A DNA stretch of 39,510 nucleotides. It comes from Cardiobacteriaceae bacterium. GTDB taxonomy: Bacteria > Pseudomonadota > Gammaproteobacteria > Cardiobacteriales > Cardiobacteriaceae. Positions within the stretch are counted from its first letter, which is position 1, and each line of letters opens with the position of its first letter. Shown here one piece after another: positions 34,745-39,510 of the stretch. The stretch is from assembly GCA_017484165.1 (NCBI GenBank), contig JAFUTP010000031.1, positions 1-39,510 on the forward strand, in the 5' to 3' direction. The position numbers and the translations under genes were made by a program. The notes below the pieces were generated by a model. That model saw nothing but the letters and a program-made list of their open reading frames with translations, had not been told where the DNA came from and ran no database searches.

Positions 34745-35329
34745 TCACAGCAAACGAATAGTAAATATTGCAGCAAAAAGCATTCCGAAAAGCAATCCTG
34801 CCAAATGTGCCCAGTTCGCAACCGCGCCGAAAATTCCTGTCCAACAGAAAATCATAAAAATCACAAAGAAATAAAAACTTTCCTTGCGCATCACAGGCGC
34901 ATAAAACAAATTCCTTCTGCCCTGCACGAACAAATATCCAATCAGCGCAAAATTCACTCCCGACAAACCGCCAAAATTTCCTCCTGAAAAATAAAACTGC
35001 GCGGAATTAGAAATCACCGCCGCAAGCAGAGTGAAGATAAAAATCTTTTTCTTACCTTCGTAATATTCAACCGCACCCGCATACATAACCCAAATCGCTA
35101 GGTTAAAAACGATATGAAACCAAACGCTGCCAAAAATTCGAAAATGGAGAAATATCGGCGTAACCAGCCGCCAAAGCTCGCCCGTTTTAATCAAATTCCA
35201 TGAATATAAATAGTCCGCAAGATGGGCATTGCGCCCAAAATTGGTCTGCCAGCTAATCACAATCGTCGCGAGCACAATAAGCTTGCAAAACAAACCAGTT
35301 CTCTTCCAAATTCCTTCTTGTAAATACAT
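34745..35329 (-). CDS. Rhomboid family intramembrane serine protease
   Basis: Six-helix inner-membrane protease of the GlpG family. The 194-aa protein lacks the cytoplasmic N-terminal domain of E. coli GlpG and is close to the minimal rhomboid core. Catalytic S123 lies in GGLSGVNFALIG, H175 in WAHLAGLLFG, and the oxyanion residues H72 and N76 in FHIVFNLAIW. ATG at 35329. It ends facing candidate small RNA 2 and starts next to repeat copy 11. The substrate is unknown. Confidence 0.9.
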   Translation of the reverse strand: MYLQEGIWKRTGLFCKLIVLATIVISWQTNFGRNAHLADYLYSWNLIKTGELWRLVTPIFLHFRIFGSVWFHIVFNLAIWVMYAGAVEYYEGKKKIFIFTLLAAVISNSAQFYFSGGNFGGLSGVNFALIGYLFVQGRRNLFYAPVMRKESFYFFVIFMIFCWTGIFGAVANWAHLAGLLFGMLFAAIFTIRLL

Positions 35330-35353
35330 AAAAAAATCGCTGATAAATCGTTA

Positions 35354-35475
35354 AGGCGCATCTAAATTTAGGGTTGGTTTTATTTTTTACCATCGTCATC
35401 CTGAACGAAGTGAAGGATCTGCTGATAGAGATTTTTCGCCTACGACTCAAAATGACGAATTTTTAGATATTCCCG
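35354..35475 (+). repeat. MITE-like dispersed repeat, copy 11
   Basis: Forward copy between the rhomboid gene and the DUF2333 terminator: GGCGCATCTAAATTTAGGG to TTTTTAGATATTCCCG. CGTTA occurs at both junctions, a possible target duplication. Confidence 0.86.
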
Positions 35476-35484
35476 TTAGTAAAA

Positions 35485-35509
35485 ATAAAAAAGCCCCGAA
35501 ACGGGGCTT
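35485..35509 (-). terminator. Rho-independent terminator of the cysE-nifS-DUF2333 operon
   Basis: Stem AAGCCCCG / CGGGGCTT at 35491-35509 with T run on the minus strand, 16 nt after the DUF2333 stop. Confidence 0.88.
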
Positions 35510-35525
35510 GATGAAAAATAAAAAA

Positions 35526-36659
35526 TTAACCGTTCGAAAGCAGATTTTTTAGCTCAATAATCGCGGCATTAGCGCGAGAAATATACGAAGCCATAATCAA
35601 AGAATGATTGGTCATAAAGCCAAATCCGCTACCGTTCAAAATCATCGGCGACCAAATCGGTTTTTGGGTTTTTTCCAGCTCAAAAATAATTTGGTCTAGC
35701 GATGCCAGAGCTTCTTTCTGACGCAAAATCTTTTCAAAATCGATACGGATTGCCCGTAATTCTTGCAGCAAAGCCCAAGAGTAGCCGCGGGCGAAGTAAA
35801 AATTGTTGTCGATTTGCCAATACGGAGTGCGTTTGCGTTCAGCAAAAAGTTTGGCAGATTTATTAGCATTTTCTTCCGCATTCGCTTCTTCTACGCTTTG
35901 CACTTGCGCCGCCATCACCGTATCACCAACACTCGCCGAAAGTTGCTGCGTAATATCACCGAGTTGCTTCGAAATTAGCTCTAAATAACTAACCAAGTTA
36001 TCCGCCCGCGCATAGAACTTCGCGGAATTGGCATTTTTATCAGCGATTTGCTTGCCGTATTCAATCAAGTTCTGCCGTGCTTGTTCGTAATTGTCTTCTG
36101 GTGCGGGAAGTATCCATTTAGCAGAATCAATCCGCAAACTGTTATCAGCATCAGACAAGATTTTTGGTCGCGATGATTGCGATTGCGAACGGGAAAAATC
36201 ATTAGCGAAAGTTAAAGTTGTATGGCGCATCAATTCAAGTACGCCGTATTCCCAATTACTGATGTTGTCGAGAAAAACCCCAGGCGGTGCAACATCATTT
36301 TTGATAAATCCGCCTTTCTTATGTAGCAAGATATCCAGAGTTTTTACGCTTGTACCAACCGTCGCCGAACCAACAACTGGCTCAACATTCGCAGGCAAAT
36401 ATTCACGGCTTGCTGCTTTCACATCAAAACTACGCGGTTCCACGCTCCAATAAAGCATCGTTACAACATTCACGATAAAGAGCATCACCACAAGCACCAA
36501 AATCCGCCATTTCCAGTTGTGCGATTTCCAAATTTTCGGGCGGAAATAATCGAAAATTTTCGAAAACAAGCTGGCACTCGCAGCTTTCAAATTCGGAGCT
36601 GCAAGTTTGATGGTCTTATTGTCATCTTCGAGTTGTTCTGGTTGATTGCTATCCGTCAT
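35526..36659 (-). CDS. DUF2333 family membrane protein
   Basis: A 377-aa protein of the gammaproteobacterial DUF2333 family, function unknown. A charged cytoplasmic N-terminus (1-48) is followed by one membrane helix (about 50-70, WRILVLVVMLFIVNVVTMLYW). A large periplasmic part follows with the family blocks GGFIKNDVAPPGVFLDNISNWEYGVL, DFSRSQSQSSRP, KFYARADNLVSYLELISKQLG and QLSASVGD. It is third in an apparent operon after cysE and nifS, 9 nt behind the nifS stop, with RBS AGGAA. The context gives no clear functional link. Confidence 0.88.
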   Translation of the reverse strand: MTDSNQPEQLEDDNKTIKLAAPNLKAASASLFSKIFDYFRPKIWKSHNWKWRILVLVVMLFIVNVVTMLYWSVEPRSFDVKAASREYLPANVEPVVGSATVGTSVKTLDILLHKKGGFIKNDVAPPGVFLDNISNWEYGVLELMRHTTLTFANDFSRSQSQSSRPKILSDADNSLRIDSAKWILPAPEDNYEQARQNLIEYGKQIADKNANSAKFYARADNLVSYLELISKQLGDITQQLSASVGDTVMAAQVQSVEEANAEENANKSAKLFAERKRTPYWQIDNNFYFARGYSWALLQELRAIRIDFEKILRQKEALASLDQIIFELEKTQKPIWSPMILNGSGFGFMTNHSLIMASYISRANAAIIELKNLLSNG

Positions 36660-36668
36660 TGTTTATTC

Positions 36669-37802
36669 CTAGATTTTTTGAAAAAAGTTAATCAGTCTTT
36701 CAATTTCCCAATTTTTACTGCAATGCGCAAGGCTTATCCGCAAGCTTTTTGCCGCAACTGCTTGCTTATTCATCGCTTTCAAAACATAAGAACCGCCCGT
36801 CCCCTGCAAAGTTTCCGTTGTGCAAGCAGAACCCGCAGCGATGGCAATTTTGTGAGTATTGGCAAGTTCAAGCAATTCACGGGAATTTTTATCCGTCGCC
36901 AAAGAAAGAATTTGACTGCAGTGTGGCGTGTTATCCGCAATGTTCAAACATATTTTTTCGGGCAAATTGTTAAGGATTTCTGCCCGTAAGTTTTCGGTGA
37001 TTTTTTGCCAATTTTCCTGATTTTCCACCGCCTTACGACAAGCACGGGCAAAAGCGATTATCAAAGCCGTCGGCAGAGTTCCAGCACGCATTCCGCGTTC
37101 CTGCCCACCACCGTTAATCTGCGCTGCAACACGCACTTTGGGAAATTTCCGCACGAAAAGTGCTCCAATTCCTTTGGGGGCAAAAATTTTGTGTCCGCTA
37201 AAACTTGCCAAATCACAGTCCCAGTCAGCAATATTTACGGGAATTTTGCCCAGAGCTTGCGTAGCATCGGTATGAAATTTTGCTCCGTATTTATGCGCCA
37301 AATCCGCAATCTCACGCATCGGCTGCACAACTCCCGTTTCATTATTCACCGCCATTACCGACACTAGCGTCGTTTTCCGTTCTTTGAGAGCCGCCTCTAA
37401 CGCGTCTAAATCCACAATTCCATCTGCACGCGGCGGCAAAATTTCTACCTTCACCGCATTTTTTAGCAAACTTCCAGCCGCATCCAAAACCGCTTTATGC
37501 TCGGTAGCAACGGTAATTAGCCGCCCTTCCCGCACATCTTTGTGCAAGCAAACTCCTTTTAGCGCAAGGTTATTTGCTTCCGTAGCCGAAGATGTCCAAA
37601 TAATTTCATCGGAAGAATCAGCTCCAATTGCAGTCGCAAACTCACATCGCGCCGCAAAAATCGCCTCAAAAGATTTTTTCGCTAAATCGTAAAAAGCACC
37701 GCTATTGGCAAAATATTCCCGCAGCGCAGCGGTATAAACGGTAAAAATTTCCTCATCAATCGCCGTCGTCGCGGCATAGTCAAAATAAGCCCAGTCGGTC
37801 AT
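36669..37802 (-). CDS. Cysteine desulfurase, NifS/IscS type (group I)
   Basis: PLP enzyme releasing sulfur from cysteine as persulfide. The 377-aa protein shows YFDYAATT at 6-13, the PLP-stacking H102 (ATEHKAVLD), PLP lysine K205 (FSGHKIFAPKG) and active-site C327 (GSACTTET) in a flexible loop. E. coli IscS uses H104, K206 and C328. It starts 4 nt after the cysE stop, so cysteine is made and desulfurated by products of one transcript. iscU, iscA and thiI are not adjacent, so it may serve Fe-S assembly, tRNA thiolation or both. It is distinct from the SufS-type enzyme at 18226-19455. Confidence 0.93.
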   Translation of the reverse strand: MTDWAYFDYAATTAIDEEIFTVYTAALREYFANSGAFYDLAKKSFEAIFAARCEFATAIGADSSDEIIWTSSATEANNLALKGVCLHKDVREGRLITVATEHKAVLDAAGSLLKNAVKVEILPPRADGIVDLDALEAALKERKTTLVSVMAVNNETGVVQPMREIADLAHKYGAKFHTDATQALGKIPVNIADWDCDLASFSGHKIFAPKGIGALFVRKFPKVRVAAQINGGGQERGMRAGTLPTALIIAFARACRKAVENQENWQKITENLRAEILNNLPEKICLNIADNTPHCSQILSLATDKNSRELLELANTHKIAIAAGSACTTETLQGTGGSYVLKAMNKQAVAAKSLRISLAHCSKNWEIERLINFFQKI

Positions 37803-37806
37803 AAAT

Positions 37807-38478
37807 TTATTTTTCTAATTCAGAAAGACGGTTTTTAAGCTCCGCATTTTCTTTTTCTAATTTGCAAATACGCATTTCCACTTCGCGCCAGAGCTGAATT
37901 GTCGGGTCGTTTTCATCAGCAGAACGAGCATAAGCCTCAAATTTTTCACAATCTTCTTCTTTCTTTATCACAGGTTTTGCAGGAATACCCACAACCGTCG
38001 TATGCGCCGCTACATCTTTCACTACCACCGCATTCGAGCCTACTCGCACAAAATCACCCAATGTTATCGGTCCAATCACCTTCGCACCAGCACCAATAAT
38101 TACATTGTTACCAATCGTCGGATGCCGTTTCACCTGCGCCCAAGAAGTTCCACCCAAAGTTACACCTTGATAAATACTCACATCATCGCCAAGCTCCGCC
38201 GTCTCACCAATCACAATCCCCATACCGTGATCAATAAACAAACGCCGTCCAGCTTTAACCGCAGGGTGAATTTCTACCCCAGTAAGCCAACGCGAAAACA
38301 TCGCAAGCCAGCGCGCAATCCAATGAAATCCACTATCCCAAAGTGCATGTTCCAAACGATACCAAGCAACCGACCAAAAACCCGTATGCACCGTCAGCGC
38401 AACTAACTTCGAACGAGTCGCAGGATCACGCTCAAACACCGTCCGAAAATCTTCCCGCACCAGTCTCCACCACTGCAT
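37807..38478 (-). CDS. cysE: Serine O-acetyltransferase
   Basis: Acetyl-CoA plus L-serine to O-acetylserine, the first step of cysteine synthesis. The 223-aa protein is the short CysE type without the long N-terminal extension of E. coli (273 aa). An N-terminal helical part ([20 protein letters not shown]) precedes the left-handed beta-helix made of hexapeptide repeats, with active-site [29 protein letters not shown] and [22 protein letters not shown] at 38478 has GGAG upstream; an in-frame start at 38526 is weaker. It is the first gene of cysE-nifS-DUF2333 and divergent from infA. A C-terminal coiled segment ([17 protein letters not shown]) is unusual. Confidence 0.94.
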   Translation of the reverse strand: MQWWRLVREDFRTVFERDPATRSKLVALTVHTGFWSVAWYRLEHALWDSGFHWIARWLAMFSRWLTGVEIHPAVKAGRRLFIDHGMGIVIGETAELGDDVSIYQGVTLGGTSWAQVKRHPTIGNNVIIGAGAKVIGPITLGDFVRVGSNAVVVKDVAAHTTVVGIPAKPVIKKEEDCEKFEAYARSADENDPTIQLWREVEMRICKLEKENAELKNRLSELEK

Positions 38479-38556
38479 TTTTTTCTCCGAAAATAAATAA
38501 AGCGGCAAAATTACCGCCACCTGCACAAAATGCTAGCACGAAGAACAAAAAAAATA

Positions 38557-38585
38557 TTGGCAAATCAAATGCCAGTAAATAAAAT
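38557..38585 (+). promoter_or_regulatory. Sigma-70 promoter of infA
   Basis: TTGGCA (38557-38562), 17-nt spacer, TAAAAT (38580-38585) followed by GCGCGG. It lies 33 nt before the infA ATG, and the GC-rich discriminator suggests growth-rate control. Confidence 0.7.
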
Positions 38586-38617
38586 GCGCGGCTTTTTTAA
38601 CCACCCGATTATTTCTT

Positions 38618-38836
38618 ATGTCCAAAGAAGACAGTATTGAAATGACTGGCACAGTCATCGAAACCCTACCCAACACAATGTTCCGCGTCGAACTCGAAAA
38701 CGGTCATCAGATCAACGCCCATATTTCAGGAAGAATGCGCAAACACTACATCCGCATACTCACAGGCGACAAAGTCAAAGTCGAAATGACACCATACGAC
38801 TTAACCAAAGGTCGCATCGTCTTCCGCGAAAAATAG
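38618..38836 (+). CDS. infA: Translation initiation factor IF-1
   Basis: Small S1/OB-fold protein that binds the A site of the 30S subunit during initiation. The 72-aa length and sequence [72 protein letters not shown] are standard. It has its own promoter and a terminator at 38931-38959. It is a lone gene here, divergent from cysE. Confidence 0.97.
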   Translation: MSKEDSIEMTGTVIETLPNTMFRVELENGHQINAHISGRMRKHYIRILTGDKVKVEMTPYDLTKGRIVFREK

Positions 38837-38930
38837 TCGCCAGCGGTCGCGTGCCGCGACCCGCAGTGCGCGGAAGCAAATCCTACTTTGCATCTACAAG
38901 TTCCGTTATTTGTATTTATTTGCAAAACAA

Positions 38931-38959
38931 ATCCGCCGTTTTTACACGGCGGATTTTTT
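38931..38959 (+). terminator. Rho-independent terminator of infA
   Basis: Stem ATCCGCCGT / ACGGCGGAT (38931-38939, 38946-38954) with a T run, about 95 nt after infA. Confidence 0.88.
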
Positions 38960-38987
38960 ATTTTTGCCGTCAATTTCTGGCCTCTTC

Positions 38988-39143
38988 CGTCATTTTGAGC
39001 GAAGCGAAAAATCTTGCCGCAACCGTCATTTTGCGCCGTAGGGTGGGCATCCTTGCCCACCAAAATAACCGTCATTGCAAGTGATGACAACTCACAACCG
39101 TCGCGGTCATTTTGAGCGCAGCGAAAAATCTTGCAGCAATCGT
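38988..39143. repeat. Degenerate second repeat family with two direct units
   Basis: CGTCATTTTGAGCGAAGCGA and the following AAAATCTTGC-GCAA occur at about 38988-39026 and again at 39105-39143, about 118 bp apart. The words resemble half of the main dispersed repeat (GTCATTTTGAGC..AGCGAAAAATCT). Between them lies a perfect hairpin GGTGGGCA-TCCT-TGCCCACC at about 39042-39061. Confidence 0.7.
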
Positions 39144-39157
39144 TATTCACACCGTAA

Positions 39158-39330
39158 GAAAAATCTCATCATTTGTCGAACAAGTTAATACATAACCGCA
39201 GCGGAAAATCAATATTCGCGGTAAAAATTAGTGATTTATTTATACGACTACGGTATGGATTGTTCATACGAAAATACTTGATGTTAATTTAATTGTATGA
39301 ATTTATGCGGCATTTGTTATGCGTTTGTGG
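39158..39330. other. AT-rich stretch without recognisable gene
   Basis: About 170 bp after the degenerate repeats. I see no ORF of note, no RNA gene and no convincing promoter. Confidence 0.3.
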
Positions 39331-39436
39331 GGTATATAGTCGCCCCCCAAATCGGGGTAGGCTATAATCACAATTAGGTTAATCAAATCAGCTTGAGAAT
39401 TATAGCCGCCCCCCAAAATTGGGTGGGCTATATACC
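39331..39436. repeat. Nested palindrome: two inverted 38-bp units
   Basis: Unit A (39331-39368) starts GGTATATAG and ends CTATAAT. Unit B (39399-39436) is its inverted copy, starting ATTATAG and ending CTATATACC, with a variable 22-bp GC-rich middle. Each unit is itself nearly palindromic (TATAG..CGCCCCCC...GGGG..CTATA). A 30-bp AT-rich spacer separates them. It could be a small element, a structured RNA or a binding array; another GGTATAT occurs at 39490. Confidence 0.7.
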
Positions 39437-39510
39437 ACTTCGGTATGAACAGGCTGTAATAAGAGCAGTGTGGTTAAAAGAAGCTCGCGTGGTATATGTG
39501 TGCATTCGCA

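Noticed and set aside
39331-39436. Two-repeat CRISPR array
   Set aside because: The units are inverted copies of each other, not direct repeats, there are only two, and no cas gene is in view.

Overview
The window looks like chromosomal DNA of a low-GC, Gram-negative gammaproteobacterium. The evidence is a dapA-bamC pair, a DUF2333 gene, LPS Kdo transferase, a 16-stranded-type porin, type IV pilus adhesin PilC/PilY1, a TbpB-like surface lipoprotein, RsmE, ApaH and a tRNA-Tyr/Gly/Thr-tuf operon. The mixture of a Neisseria-like surface (PilC, TbpB-like lipoprotein, porin), VapXD and DUF2333 would suit a host-associated, Cardiobacteriales-like lineage, but that placement is inference. TGA is used as an ordinary stop by several genes (for example xerD and higA), so the standard bacterial code applies.

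Layout. 1-540: minus-strand tRNA-Tyr, tRNA-Gly, tRNA-Thr and the start of tuf, with a stable-RNA-type promoter. 679-3348: apaH, divergent from waaA-luxS. 3604-5108: a surface lipoprotein with a Gly/Ser repeat stalk between two copies of a dispersed repeat. 5144-7418: groES-groEL behind a sigma-32 promoter. 7638-13467: an accessory stretch with an unknown coiled protein, a hicB with a frameshifted hicA, an orphan TrpX-like binding protein, a DUF58 protein, a ZnuA-like protein behind a small inverted-repeat element, vapXD and an exported DUF192 protein. 13706-18082: a very large pilC/pilY1 gene interrupted by one in-frame TGA. 18226-24148: sufS, a broken yhcG-type nuclease gene, a small membrane protein, hisD and radA. 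24428-27665: a candidate small RNA, rnhA, higBA and pgi. 27791-31647: porin, then bamC and dapA. 31788-34471: exonuclease III, rsmE and xerD. 34497-34598: a second candidate small RNA. 34745-38478: rhomboid protease, then a cysE-nifS-DUF2333 operon. 38618: infA. 38986-39510: repeats and a nested palindrome.

The genome is peppered with an approximately 110-125 bp, MITE-like dispersed repeat. Eleven copies lie in this window, all intergenic or at gene ends; one seems to have rewritten the end of higA. Two other small inverted-repeat elements are present. Three long poly-A tracts (11, 17 and 16 A) sit next to the surface lipoprotein, next to pilY1 and inside the nuclease gene. Slippage there may switch or break genes.

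The observations most worth following are the single TGA in an otherwise open 1458-codon pilY1, the two promoter-hairpin-terminator units without an ORF (24463-24536 and 34531-34598), the repeat family, and the decayed hicA and yhcG genes.
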